The notes beneath the pieces are model-generated. The model saw only the letters and a list, made by a program, of their open reading frames with translations, was not told the origin of the DNA and did no database searches. 64,000 nt of DNA. Source: Paenibacillus sp. IHBB 10380 (lineage in GTDB: Bacteria > Bacillota > Bacilli > Paenibacillales > Paenibacillaceae). The stretch covers positions 4,402,001 to 4,466,000 of the forward strand of contig NZ_CP010976.1 of assembly GCF_000949425.1 (NCBI RefSeq), in the 5' to 3' direction. Shown here in pieces: positions 17,784 through 26,709 of this stretch (within the stretch, counting starts at the first letter, position 1; each line of letters opens with the position of its first letter). The translations under genes and the position numbers were made by a program.

Positions 17784-18362
17784 CTACATCGTAACATCAA
17801 TCTCTGGCGGTATGAATTGGATTGATGCATATTGTTGCATATAAATATCCAGCTTCCCCCGTGTATATTCTATTTCCGGGCGATTAACAACGACATTCAA
17901 TTGCGATTCTGCTGAGCGAAAAGAAATATCTGGTGCCCTCGTCTCAATGTGTATATCTACATTATCCATAGATGCCGGTCCTCTAAATTCCGGAAATGGA
18001 TCGGATTTCCAATCCGAACCCCAAATCTCCGCTATCGTATGACCTGGTTTATGGATCTCCGCCATCTGATTACCCATTTCAACTCTACTTGCAATGGCTT
18101 GTAGAAACAACTGTTGTATTCCCGAATAGATTTTTTTATTAATTTCTAAGAAATTGCCACCGTTATATGCTTCAAATGCTCGACTCTGATCTATCGTTAA
18201 TTCAGGAGTATACTGACGAATCGTCAGCTCAGATGGCTGTGTATTCATCTGAAGTTCGGCTTTAGGTTGACGAATAGAATACTGACCTAAATCAGCATCT
18301 ATTCCTAAGATTGCTGGTGTCTGTCTGATCTGTAGAATCTGAAGTGAACTCACCTTCATCAC
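17784..18362 (-). CDS. yviE: DUF6470 (YviE-like) protein
   Basis: A 192-residue protein that starts LQILQIRQTPAILGIDADLG and contains PGHTIAEIWGSDWKSDPFPEF. It lies between flgL and fliW, exactly where B. subtilis has yviE. It has no signal peptide or membrane segment. The function is unknown; position implies a late flagellar role. The frame can start at GTG 18362 or the next codon ATG 18359, both very close to AGGGGGT, so the exact start is uncertain. Confidence 0.85.
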   Translation of the reverse strand: MMKVSSLQILQIRQTPAILGIDADLGQYSIRQPKAELQMNTQPSELTIRQYTPELTIDQSRAFEAYNGGNFLEINKKIYSGIQQLFLQAIASRVEMGNQMAEIHKPGHTIAEIWGSDWKSDPFPEFRGPASMDNVDIHIETRAPDISFRSAESQLNVVVNRPEIEYTRGKLDIYMQQYASIQFIPPEIDVTM

Positions 18363-18369
18363 CCCCTAT

Positions 18370-19290
18370 TTATCTTAGAAAATCGACTAAAGAGGGAGAA
18401 ATAACCTTGGCACCAGCCGATAATGATGCATTGTAGATATTTTCCTGAATTTTAGACTGTATAGACAATTCAGAGTAACTAGCATCCTCCACTTTTGCCT
18501 GCAAGTCCGTTAGATTCACTTCTAAATCACTCAATCGACCCTGCATTAACTCTACACGATTCGCCTTAGCTCCAAATTCCGCACGTGTAGACAATATTTT
18601 ATCCATTCGACTATCGATATTATCTAGTTCTGCTCCGATACCATTAAAATCACCTGATTGCAGCGCAGCTGAAATATTATTAATAATGACAAACAGATTA
18701 TCTGACTCTGTATCTGTGCCGAACACTTCATTACCATTCACATTAATAGGAAGCTGGACTGATTCCCCAACAATAAAGTTAATTGAACCTGTATCCGTTA
18801 TAACTCCCGCCGCTGCGGTCGTGTTTGAAGATCCATCCGTATTCTTAGGGAAATCATACGGCTTCTCATCATACTTCTGACCGTTAAAGATATACTTCCC
18901 ATTTAGTTTACTGTTAGAAATATCTACTATTTGTTCTTTCAATTGTTGAATTTCTTGGTTAATACTATCCAAAGCTGCTTGAGGATTGGTTTCTGTAGAA
19001 GCTTGTACCGTTAAGTCTCTTAACCGCTGAACAACTTCACCAACTTGATTAAGCGCTGTGTCATTAAATTCAAGCCAAGAAACAGCACTATCCACATTCT
19101 TCTGATATTGATCATTAGAGGATAGCTCTGCACGGTAACGTAAGGAGTAAGTAATACCAACAGGATCATCCGACGGTCTATTTATCTTTCTTCCCGTTGA
19201 CATTTGAAGCTGTGTCTCACTCATCTTTTGAGCATTACGATTCAAGTTCAGCATGAGCTGAGAACTAAGCATATTATTGGTAACTCTCAT
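18370..19290 (-). CDS. flgL: Hook-filament junction protein FlgL (HAP3)
   Basis: The 306-residue product has the flagellin-like N-terminal coiled coil MRVTNNMLSSQLMLNLN...QMSTGRKINRPSDDPVG and a matching C-terminal helix (YSELSIQSKIQENIYNASLSAGAK), the D0/D1 layout of FlgL. It links the FlgK ring to the flagellin filament. It follows flgK by 22 bases. Confidence 0.97.
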   Translation of the reverse strand: MRVTNNMLSSQLMLNLNRNAQKMSETQLQMSTGRKINRPSDDPVGITYSLRYRAELSSNDQYQKNVDSAVSWLEFNDTALNQVGEVVQRLRDLTVQASTETNPQAALDSINQEIQQLKEQIVDISNSKLNGKYIFNGQKYDEKPYDFPKNTDGSSNTTAAAGVITDTGSINFIVGESVQLPINVNGNEVFGTDTESDNLFVIINNISAALQSGDFNGIGAELDNIDSRMDKILSTRAEFGAKANRVELMQGRLSDLEVNLTDLQAKVEDASYSELSIQSKIQENIYNASLSAGAKVISPSLVDFLR

Positions 19291-19312
19291 AATTTGATTA
19301 CCTCACATTCTG

Positions 19313-20878
19313 TTATCTACCAACCATACCTGTATTATTAATTAGTTTATTTAGTAACTCATCGAATGTTGTCATGAAGCGTGCTGCAGCGCTATAAGCA
19401 TGTTGGAATTTGATCATATTGGACATTTCTTCATCCAAGGATACGCCACTGACGGATTGACGTCGAGTCTCCACTTGATCCGTAAGAACTGTAGCATTCT
19501 GAGTCTGACGTGTCGCTTCTTGCGCCTGAACCCCAAGCTGCCCCACCATAGAGTTGAAAAACGCGCCTCCCGTTGCTGAACGTGTACCGTCATCCATTGA
19601 TGTCATGGCGGTTTCTTTTACGTTAGCAAATAATAATGCCAAGTTGTTATTCCCTTTAATTACTGTCTCGTTCGGTGTTGTTCCTTCTGTCCGAAGGGAA
19701 GTTGCAATCAGATTAGGGTTATCACTAATTGCGGAATTAAGAGTAATATTCCCCGCAGTTATAGTCCCTCCTACATTAGTACCCGCAGTAAAGAAAGGAA
19801 GCCCTGAATTAATCGTTCCATCCATCGTATAACCCAACTGATGAAGTCCGTTCATCCCTTTTACAATAATAGGTAAATCATCTGTAAGTGTCTTAGATCC
19901 GGCATACGTCGTGCCATCCTGATTAGTAATGACTACACCATTAGGAATAACTGAACCTTTTGGCAGTGTAATTTTCATCTCACCATTAACTAGAGTATTC
20001 GCTATATTATCTAGTTGCTTCGTATAATCAGACAGAAACTTCTCCCGAAATACGATCATTCCATGTACTTCTCCACCCTGTAAATCTCCTGAAGCATAAG
20101 CTGTGTTCAGAAATTCACTGTTAACAGTTGCTACAATAGCACCCTCTTGAATCAATTGCTGGGCTCCTAACGAAACATTGTATCCTTGCTCCGTTTCATT
20201 CACATTAATATTAATAATCTTCGATAACTTATCTGTCATCAAATCACGCTGATCTCGTAAATCGTTAGCGTTATCTCCCAGACCTTCAATTCTTGTAATC
20301 GCGCTATTAAGATTGACGATTGAATTTAGGTATGTTTGGATCTCCGAACCCTTCACTTCAACGTTGGTTCCTAAATCATTATTCAAGTTCTGTAATTGAC
20401 GACTCATTTGGTTCATTGCATCTGTTAAAGCGACCGTCGTTTCTTTCACAATCTTACGGGCAGTGACATCTTCGGGACTTTTACTAAGATCTGACCAAGA
20501 CTTATAGAAATTATCCATCACCGTGCGTAAACCCGTCTCAGATGGTTCATTAACAATTGCTTCTAACTTACTTAATGTATCGGATTGGATAGTCCAGCTA
20601 CCAAATGCAGAATTCTCACTACGGAACTGTGTATCAAGAAACGACTCCCGAATACGTTCAATAGAATTGAATTCAACACCTGTACCTAGTTGACCAGGCG
20701 CTGTGGAACGTAGAAAAGCATAAGGGTCTATTGGAGTAGAAGCAGTCATCCTAACCACTTGGCGGGAAAAGCCCTCCGTATTCGCATTCGCAATGTTATG
20801 ACCTGTTGTATTTAATGCTGCTGTCTGTGTAAACAAACTCCGCTTAGCGGTTTCAAGTGAATGAAATGTTGATACCAC
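19313..20878 (-). CDS. flgK: Hook-filament junction protein FlgK (HAP1)
   Basis: FlgK forms the first junction ring on the hook. The 521-residue product starts MVSTFHSLETAKRSLFTQTAALNTTGHNIANANTEGFSRQ; the part NIANANTEGFSRQ is the flagellar rod/hook signature. The C-terminal helix with MSNMIKFQHAYSAAARFM is the matching end. The start codon is GTG after GGAGGAATAACC. Confidence 0.97.
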   Translation of the reverse strand: MVSTFHSLETAKRSLFTQTAALNTTGHNIANANTEGFSRQVVRMTASTPIDPYAFLRSTAPGQLGTGVEFNSIERIRESFLDTQFRSENSAFGSWTIQSDTLSKLEAIVNEPSETGLRTVMDNFYKSWSDLSKSPEDVTARKIVKETTVALTDAMNQMSRQLQNLNNDLGTNVEVKGSEIQTYLNSIVNLNSAITRIEGLGDNANDLRDQRDLMTDKLSKIININVNETEQGYNVSLGAQQLIQEGAIVATVNSEFLNTAYASGDLQGGEVHGMIVFREKFLSDYTKQLDNIANTLVNGEMKITLPKGSVIPNGVVITNQDGTTYAGSKTLTDDLPIIVKGMNGLHQLGYTMDGTINSGLPFFTAGTNVGGTITAGNITLNSAISDNPNLIATSLRTEGTTPNETVIKGNNNLALLFANVKETAMTSMDDGTRSATGGAFFNSMVGQLGVQAQEATRQTQNATVLTDQVETRRQSVSGVSLDEEMSNMIKFQHAYSAAARFMTTFDELLNKLINNTGMVGR

Positions 20879-20897
20879 GGTTATTCCTCCTCATGTA

Positions 20898-21398
20898 TTA
20901 TGCACGCGTATCGAACAATCCAGGCCAGCCTTGACCGTTATGTTTATCCGATGGATGCTGATAGGTTGCTTCTTGTGTGGGTCTATCGATCAAGACATCC
21001 AACGAGTAGTCGATGAATGCTAAAGATTGCTCAATCAGCTTCTGGTTTAATTGATTGATTTCTTGTACTTGCGCTAGGGTGTGTGATAGGCGCGATTGGA
21101 CATCTAGAAGCTTTCTTTTATCTTCAGGATCGAACACCAGCCGCACTAACTCCGTTACGGTTAGATTCAAGAGGGATTTAATCCCCTTCTCCTGCAAAAG
21201 TTCATAAGAGGCACTCACACGAGTTTGTTCCAATTGCTCAATCTGTTTCATTACCTTAGATTCTTGATTGAGAATCGTAATAAGACGTTCTACATCGTTG
21301 TTCATGATCGTGACTCTCTTAGATTCAGCAATCTCCAGCATGTGATGGTGAGCCGTGTCTAACTGTTCCATCGCTTGGATAAGTTTATTCAGTGCCAT
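20898..21398 (-). CDS. flgN: FlgN-like flagellar chaperone (YvyG)
   Basis: A 166-residue helical protein between flgM and flgK, the place of flgN (yvyG) in B. subtilis. FlgN is the export chaperone of FlgK and FlgL. Sequence motifs are weak in this family; helical heptads and position carry the call. The flgM stop lies eight bases upstream. Confidence 0.88.
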   Translation of the reverse strand: MALNKLIQAMEQLDTAHHHMLEIAESKRVTIMNNDVERLITILNQESKVMKQIEQLEQTRVSASYELLQEKGIKSLLNLTVTELVRLVFDPEDKRKLLDVQSRLSHTLAQVQEINQLNQKLIEQSLAFIDYSLDVLIDRPTQEATYQHPSDKHNGQGWPGLFDTRA

Positions 21399-21406
21399 CT
21401 ATTCAC

Positions 21407-21691
21407 CTAGTTCTCGGGAAACCGTTTGAAATACGGCATCAGTTTCTCGGCAATTTTACCGCTATCGATGTTGTATGTGCCTGTTGATACTTGCTGCTTC
21501 AAATCTTGTATCTTCTGAACACGCTCACTATTCACAGTACGATCACTCGCCTGCAGCATTTCCATCGCCTCCGTGGAGATGGATACTTCATCCTTACGAC
21601 GGCTCTTCTTATCTTCATTCTGTCTGCCTGATTCTATATTGCGCTGATAAGAGTTAATGGCTCCGATTCGTCCGGTCTCGTTAATTTTCAT
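21407..21691 (-). CDS. flgM: Anti-sigma factor FlgM
   Basis: FlgM holds sigma-D inactive until the hook is finished and FlgM is removed. The 94-residue product has a disordered N-terminus (MKINETGRIGAINSYQR) and the sigma-binding C-terminal half with RKDEVSISTEAMEMLQ and IQDLKQQVSTGTYNIDSGKIAEKLM, typical of the family. The ATG at 21691 follows GGTGG by four bases; a GTG three codons earlier is less likely. Confidence 0.95.
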   Translation of the reverse strand: MKINETGRIGAINSYQRNIESGRQNEDKKSRRKDEVSISTEAMEMLQASDRTVNSERVQKIQDLKQQVSTGTYNIDSGKIAEKLMPYFKRFPEN

Positions 21692-21728
21692 AACATCCAC
21701 CTATCTTTCTTTACTTAATATATAAATA

Positions 21729-21802
21729 ACCGATAATCTGTACTAAGAATATCGGTCAAGGTCGAAATAAAATAACCGACAATCATTACTACATTTATCG
21801 GT
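21729..21802. repeat. Two copies of a 28-bp inverted repeat upstream of flgM
   Basis: ACCGATAA-N12-ATATCGGT (21729-21756) and ACCGACAA-N12-TTATCGGT (21775-21802). The copies are direct repeats of each other with a 46-base period and share about three quarters of their positions, including ATAACCGA, TACTA and TATCGGT. Each half-site resembles the sigma-D -10 box, but no proper -35 is found. They may be an operator, RNA hairpins or degenerate promoters. Confidence 0.6.
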
Positions 21803-21853
21803 TAGCACTGAAACATTATGAATAGTTTTAATCATATTTAAGTCTATGGTCCA

Positions 21854-22264
21854 CTATTTATTGTATTTATCTAGGACTCCATATGCTCCTTGACCTTGCG
21901 ATTTGCTCCTGTAATCCTTATTACGATCGTCATCCCCAGCCTCACTGAATTCTTTAGTCAGACGAGTCCGACAAGAATCACACATATGTCCTTCACGAAT
22001 AGAAGCACCACAAACTTCGCAAGGAACAGCTAAATTAGGCGCATCTATGATAGAAATGCGGCCATCACGAATAAATTTAGTTATTCTACTAATCGAAACC
22101 TCTGTTGCCTCGGATACTTCATGAATCGTCGCCCCTCTGTTCTTGCGAAGAAACTCTGTACATAATAGACATTCACTCTCAATTTCTTTGAAACAGTTCG
22201 TACACATATCTCTTATATTGGTGGCATACAATTTACCACAACGCGGACAATTTCCCAGATTCAT
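21854..22264 (-). CDS. yvyF: YvyF-family zinc-ribbon flagellar operon protein
   Basis: A 136-residue protein with two pairs of cysteines at each end: CPRCGKLYATNIRDMCTNC at the N-terminus and CEVCGASIREGHMCDSC in the C-terminal third, with a helix-turn-helix-like stretch between (TIHEVSEATEVSISRITKFI). This matches the TIGR03826/YvyF family next to flgM in Bacilli. The role is unknown; the fold suggests nucleic-acid binding. ATG 22264 is chosen over an in-frame TTG two codons upstream. Confidence 0.92.
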   Translation of the reverse strand: MNLGNCPRCGKLYATNIRDMCTNCFKEIESECLLCTEFLRKNRGATIHEVSEATEVSISRITKFIRDGRISIIDAPNLAVPCEVCGASIREGHMCDSCRTRLTKEFSEAGDDDRNKDYRSKSQGQGAYGVLDKYNK

Positions 22265-22389
22265 CTTCAACGTCCCCCCGGCTCATGGTTATTCTACGAT
22301 TTAATTTATAGCATTAGATTACCTTATTCCCTCTATTGAAGTCCACCTTTTCTTGGCGAGAATATACAGATATTGTTATACACGCGTCC

Positions 22390-23214
22390 TTACGATCGAG
22401 CCCAGGTTAAACTATAGATTTCTACAGAAACACCAAGTTGCAGAAAAGAGTTCCTAAGTACCGTAGCACAAGCATTGATCGTACTCCCCGTTGTATAAAT
22501 ATCATCTACTATTAATATACGCATCACTACATTCATTCTTCTATCTAAACCACGTTGCTGACCGCGTAACCATCGTGTTGTTAGATCCTCTATGACAGAA
22601 GTATTCGTAATAAATGCTTCTTGCATGGAAAGAATTCGCTGCTGCCTTGTTTTAAAGCTTTGTTTCTCCGTATGTTCTCTTCGTTCCAGAAGTGGCATAA
22701 GGGAGATTCGATGTTGGGATGCTAATCCAGCGGCAAGCTGCTCCGCTTGATTGAATCCACGTTCCGCAAGTCGTACGGAACTCACGGGGACATAGGTCAC
22801 ACCATCAAATGACCCTCGCTCCGTTACTGTAACCTTAGAAAGGGCTATTTCCTGCAACAGAAGTCTATAAGCATAACTAAGCATGGATACGAGTAATGCA
22901 CCATACTTTTCATTTCCTCTATATTTATACTGAGCGAGCCATCCCCTCATCGACTCATTATACATAACTGCGCTCCGATTACACACGAAGGAACGTTCTA
23001 TCTCTCCCTCTCTAATACAATCAGGACAGCCAAAAGCCCTGCCACAATGGCGGCATCTTGGATTCGTAATCCACGGGATGCCAGCTGCACACGAGGTACA
23101 TATACCAAAGTATTCTTTCGATATCTTTGTCCTTCTTCCACAAGCTATACAAAGTTCACCCGGTGGAGCTAACAATCCATGCAGACCATCGATAAGTCGG
23201 TGAATAACGTTCAC
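22390..23214 (-). CDS. comFC: Phosphoribosyltransferase-family competence protein ComFC
   Basis: The 274-residue product has an N-terminal double zinc ribbon (CIACGRRTK...CTSC and CRHCGRAFGCPDC) and a C-terminal phosphoribosyltransferase fold with the PRPP loop ILIVDDIYTTGSTI. ComFC is needed for uptake of transforming DNA. GTG at 23214 is the likely start, following GGGGACATA. It lies downstream of comFA with 20 bases between; no comFB is found between them, unlike B. subtilis. Confidence 0.95.
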   Translation of the reverse strand: MNVIHRLIDGLHGLLAPPGELCIACGRRTKISKEYFGICTSCAAGIPWITNPRCRHCGRAFGCPDCIREGEIERSFVCNRSAVMYNESMRGWLAQYKYRGNEKYGALLVSMLSYAYRLLLQEIALSKVTVTERGSFDGVTYVPVSSVRLAERGFNQAEQLAAGLASQHRISLMPLLERREHTEKQSFKTRQQRILSMQEAFITNTSVIEDLTTRWLRGQQRGLDRRMNVVMRILIVDDIYTTGSTINACATVLRNSFLQLGVSVEIYSLTWARS

Positions 23215-23233
23215 TATGTCCCCACTCCCTACT

Positions 23234-25300
23234 TCATGATCTGTGCTTATGTAAATATCCCTTCTTCCTTGCTATGCGGTTCATGGTCTTGATCTGACTG
23301 ATTGCTTTTCGCTGTGAACGCGTCCATTCCGATGAAGCAAAGACGACAGCGCCTGCAGGGTCACTAGAAGAACGCCCAGCCCGTCCGGCCATCTGTACAA
23401 GAGAGGCTTCATCGAATAAGTCACTATCTGCATCAACCACATATACATCACTCTTGGGAACGGTCACACCTCTCTCCAATATCGTTGTAGTCACGAGTAA
23501 TCGGATTGTTGTCTGCCGAAAGGCCATCACTTTCTCTCCACGTAGTGGATCTACTGATGAGGTTCCTTCGACCTCAATCGAATTAAATTCTTTCCTCAGT
23601 TTCTCTACTAGAGGCTGAATATGACGAATACGGGATACGAATACAAATACCTGCGCACCTCGATTGAGGGAGTGCTTCAGTTCTTTGAAGAGCGGCCTCA
23701 GTAATATGGGCTTGCAAAGACATTGTGCTAATAACTTCAGCGAGACTCGCTTCGGCACAGGAAGTGGGTGACCATGGAATCGTACAGGTACCCTTGCATG
23801 TCCTACTGTCCCTCTAGCTACTTCTCTCTGAAGTACTTGGGGTGGCGTCGCTGATAGATACACAAATTTACCAGCAGGTTTACAAGCATGATAGGCGGCA
23901 AAAGCCAGCATTGGATCATTATGATAAGGGAAGGCATCCAGCTCATCAATAACAACGAGATCAAACGCTTGATAGAAACGCATTAATTGATGCGTAGTGG
24001 CTAGAGTTAATAAACCTGGTCTCCATCGCTCGGTACTCCCTCCATAAAGAGTAACTACAGATTCATCTGGAAAAGCCTTAGCAAGTCGTGGCGCCAATTC
24101 CAGGACGACATCCCTACGCGGAGTGGCTACAAGTACACGCCCTCCCACCTGAAGGATGGAATCCAGCAGTGGGAATATCATTTCCGTCTTCCCCGCCCCC
24201 GTGACCGCCCAGAGGAGGAAGCGGGCGGGACCCTTGGCTGTGCCCTGCGCTGCGTTCAGCCCCCACCGGCCCTTGGCCTCGGTGGGGCCAACCCCATTCG
24301 CGCCGCGCATGGGCGGCTGCGCCAAGAACCTTAGCGCGGCGCTGGCTGCGTTCGCCTGCGCTGCGCTAAGCCCCCACCGGCCCATGGCCTCGGTGGGGTA
24401 ACCCCCGGCCGCGCCACGCACGGCCGGACTCGCTGCTGTGCGAAGCAGCAGCGTACAAGCGCGGCTACGCCCGAGCGCGAGGCAGGCCTCGCAGTAGGCG
24501 CAAGCCGCGCTGCCGCACGAGGCGCATGCCGTGCGGCCAAGGGCTTCGCTGCCGCAGCGCCGGCAGCGGGGGGCTTCGCGCCGCCGCCAAGGTGCGCCGC
24601 GGGATGGCGCTGCGGCAGGAGCAACGCCTGCGCTAAGGACAAGCTGGCCCTGAAGATAGGCCAGCTGTGCAGCCGTGAACCAAGCAGAGACCATAACTGG
24701 CGAGGTCTCCTCCATTAATGCATTCACTTCCGCCGCTAATAATGAGCGGCCACGCAATGCGGCCACTAGCACATCTGCTTCTCTAGCTATCTCTTGCATA
24801 ACTAACAAGCTACCTATATCTCCAGCTTGTCGCCCACTTCCCAATGCCTTTCCTAATGCATCCCATAGAATCTTTATCTTCGACATGTTGCTTATACCCT
24901 CATTCTCTCTAGTACATCCCTCTACATAGTTCGCATTCCTTCCTTCCCATGGCATGTCTGCCCCCTTGTGAGATTCCCACATCCACATGTCACGCTCACT
25001 GAATAAGCTGTTATGAGAATAATGGAAAGCTTCTCCCTCAAGTTCCTGCTGCAACACACGTTTCATATATTGTTTCCACTGAGGCAACCCCCAGTGATTC
25101 ATCTCTTCACTTTGTCTATCACTTAACACACTCTTCATTCTAAGCGCCCAGCTAAGTGGCAACCCGCTAGACAACAGTACCATCTTATACGACTCTGAAG
25201 ACTCTATATGTCCCCACCATAATAGATCTACCCTGACATCTAGCGAGAGATTTATACGCCACTTCCCACCATAACGAATCGCATACACTACAACTTTCAT
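23234..25300 (-). CDS. comFA: DEAD-type DNA translocase ComFA, with duplicated GC-rich linker
   Basis: ComFA is the ATP-dependent motor that helps pull single-stranded DNA into competent cells. The 688-residue product has a zinc finger (CRRCG...CASCGS..CEAC), Walker A AVTGAGKTEM, the DEAD-box variant VIDELDAFPYH, SATPPQVL and a helicase C domain (VTTTILERGVTVPKSDV, QMAGRAGRS). The start at 25300 follows GGGAGGAATTGAAGGT; the frame is open 46 codons further but without a ribosome site. Between the zinc finger and Walker A lies an alanine-rich insertion with a 37-residue tandem duplication (RGAxG..PTEAxGRWGLxAAQ), encoded by DNA far richer in GC than the rest. Confidence 0.94.
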   Translation of the reverse strand: MKVVVYAIRYGGKWRINLSLDVRVDLLWWGHIESSESYKMVLLSSGLPLSWALRMKSVLSDRQSEEMNHWGLPQWKQYMKRVLQQELEGEAFHYSHNSLFSERDMWMWESHKGADMPWEGRNANYVEGCTRENEGISNMSKIKILWDALGKALGSGRQAGDIGSLLVMQEIAREADVLVAALRGRSLLAAEVNALMEETSPVMVSAWFTAAQLAYLQGQLVLSAGVAPAAAPSRGAPWRRREAPRCRRCGSEALGRTACASCGSAACAYCEACLALGRSRACTLLLRTAASPAVRGAAGGYPTEAMGRWGLSAAQANAASAALRFLAQPPMRGANGVGPTEAKGRWGLNAAQGTAKGPARFLLWAVTGAGKTEMIFPLLDSILQVGGRVLVATPRRDVVLELAPRLAKAFPDESVVTLYGGSTERWRPGLLTLATTHQLMRFYQAFDLVVIDELDAFPYHNDPMLAFAAYHACKPAGKFVYLSATPPQVLQREVARGTVGHARVPVRFHGHPLPVPKRVSLKLLAQCLCKPILLRPLFKELKHSLNRGAQVFVFVSRIRHIQPLVEKLRKEFNSIEVEGTSSVDPLRGEKVMAFRQTTIRLLVTTTILERGVTVPKSDVYVVDADSDLFDEASLVQMAGRAGRSSSDPAGAVVFASSEWTRSQRKAISQIKTMNRIARKKGYLHKHRS
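24247..24420. repeat. 111-bp tandem duplication with GC-rich palindromes inside comFA
   Basis: Two copies of the segment TGCGCTGCG-AGCCCCCACCGG...CGGTGGGG start about 111 bases (37 codons) apart. Each carries the palindrome CCCCACCG-N11-CGGTGGGG (24261-24287 and 24372-24398). Local GC is far above that of the flanks. The period is a multiple of three, so the frame is kept. Confidence 0.8.
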
Positions 25301-25440
25301 ACCTTCAATTCCTCCCTTCTCCTTCATATCAACATCACGGTATCCAACGCAAAAAGCACACTCTCTTCGGGAATACCGAACTTGAGAGTGTGCTTCACAC
25401 CTTATCAAATATGCAATTGTTAGCCAACAGACAACCATAT

Positions 25441-25866
25441 TTATCCCTGAACATAGGGGATGCGATCAACCTCCTGAGGAATTCTGAGATCAATCACGGT
25501 GATCTCTCCATCATTTCTCATAGATAAGTAATGACTTATCTCATCACCGCGATCAAGTGAACCAGAGACGTTGGATACATAAATATCCGAGAGTCCCTTA
25601 AGCCTCTGAATGATTCTTACCGTGTCATCACTAGACGCATCATCGACTACAGTAATATATATTGGAATGCCACGTAAATATCCGTACAGTTGCAGCGCCC
25701 GTATATACCATTCAACCTGCCGTTCATGATTAGAAGTTATAAGTATATAGTGGATACAACGTTCCTGCGCTACATTCCCCTTCATCTTACGTATCGCGTA
25801 GAGTCCATGGACGATAGCCACAGCTATCCCATAGATGGCAACAATCCACACTAGTTGGATAACCAT
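25441..25866 (-). CDS. Membrane-anchored protein of unknown function with a GT2-like motif
   Basis: A 141-residue protein. Residues 1-23 form one membrane segment (VIQLVWIVAIYGIAVAIVHGL). The cytoplasmic or outer part has alternating strands and helices and the stretch IYITVVDDASSDDTVRII, which looks like the donor site of GT2 glycosyltransferases; the rest of such a domain is absent. GAAGGAGGTGAG precedes the ATG. It sits between degU and comFA on the same strand. I do not recognise the family. Confidence 0.75.
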   Translation of the reverse strand: MVIQLVWIVAIYGIAVAIVHGLYAIRKMKGNVAQERCIHYILITSNHERQVEWYIRALQLYGYLRGIPIYITVVDDASSDDTVRIIQRLKGLSDIYVSNVSGSLDRGDEISHYLSMRNDGEITVIDLRIPQEVDRIPYVQG

Positions 25867-25986
25867 CGAAACTCACCTCCTTCTTTACCGACAATATATG
25901 CCGGCAGAAGAAGCTCGGTGACACGGTTAATGTATCTTGCCCACACGTAGAGAAAAAGGAACATGGCTCAATATATAATATTGAAC

Positions 25987-26709
25987 CTACAAGGTTACCC
26001 ACCCATATTTAATTGCATTAATAACAGCTTGTGTCCGATCATCCACGTCCATCTTACTAAGAATGCTACTAACATGATTCTTAACTGTCTTCTCACTGAT
26101 GAAGAGGAACTCACCAATCATCTTGTTACTCTTTCCTTCAGCCATAAGACGAAGTACTTCAGATTCCCGGCGCGTCAGCGGATTATTCTCCCCACCAACA
26201 AACTTAACACCAGCTTCTTTAATCGTACTTTCACTCATAGCACCAGCCTCGTTCACATACGTCATGCGGCGCAGTTGCTGAATCAATTTACCCGTCACTT
26301 TAGGGTGAATGAATGCATAACCTTCATGAACAGAACGAATAGCATTTATAAGAGACTCAGCCTCCATATCTTTCAATAGGTAACCATTCGCACCTTTGCG
26401 TAACGTCTCAAATACATAACTCTCATCATCATGAATAGATAGTATGATAACTCTTATATCAGGGAATAATCCCCGAAGCTTCTCCGTTGCCTCCACACCA
26501 TTCTTTAGAGGCATATTTATATCCATAAGGACAATATCAGGTTTCTCGTCATTACAGAATTCTAGCACCTGAATGCCATCGCCACATTCCCCGATAACCT
26601 CCATGTCCTCTTCCATATTCAGAATTCGCTTAAGACCTTCGCGAAACAACTGATGATCATCAGCCAAAAGGACTTTTATATTACTCTTCCCAGAATCAAT
26701 GCTCACCAT
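25987..26709 (-). CDS. degU: Response regulator DegU
   Basis: A NarL-type regulator of 240 residues. The receiver domain has the acidic pair DD near residue 17, the phosphorylation site D63 (IVLMDINMP) and the conserved lysine region. The LuxR-type helix-turn-helix is at the C-terminus (LTRRESEVLRLMAEGKSNKMIGEFLFISEKTVKNHVSSIL). It controls exoenzymes, competence and motility. It overlaps degS by 14 bases and has its own ribosome site AAAGGAG. Confidence 0.97.
   Translation of the reverse strand: MVSIDSGKSNIKVLLADDHQLFREGLKRILNMEEDMEVIGECGDGIQVLEFCNDEKPDIVLMDINMPLKNGVEATEKLRGLFPDIRVIILSIHDDESYVFETLRKGANGYLLKDMEAESLINAIRSVHEGYAFIHPKVTGKLIQQLRRMTYVNEAGAMSESTIKEAGVKFVGGENNPLTRRESEVLRLMAEGKSNKMIGEFLFISEKTVKNHVSSILSKMDVDDRTQAVINAIKYGWVTL

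Noticed and set aside
24331..24642. 103-codon alanine/arginine-rich minus-strand frame inside comFA
   Set aside because: GC-rich DNA gives long open frames by chance; it overlaps comFA in another frame, which has clear motifs.
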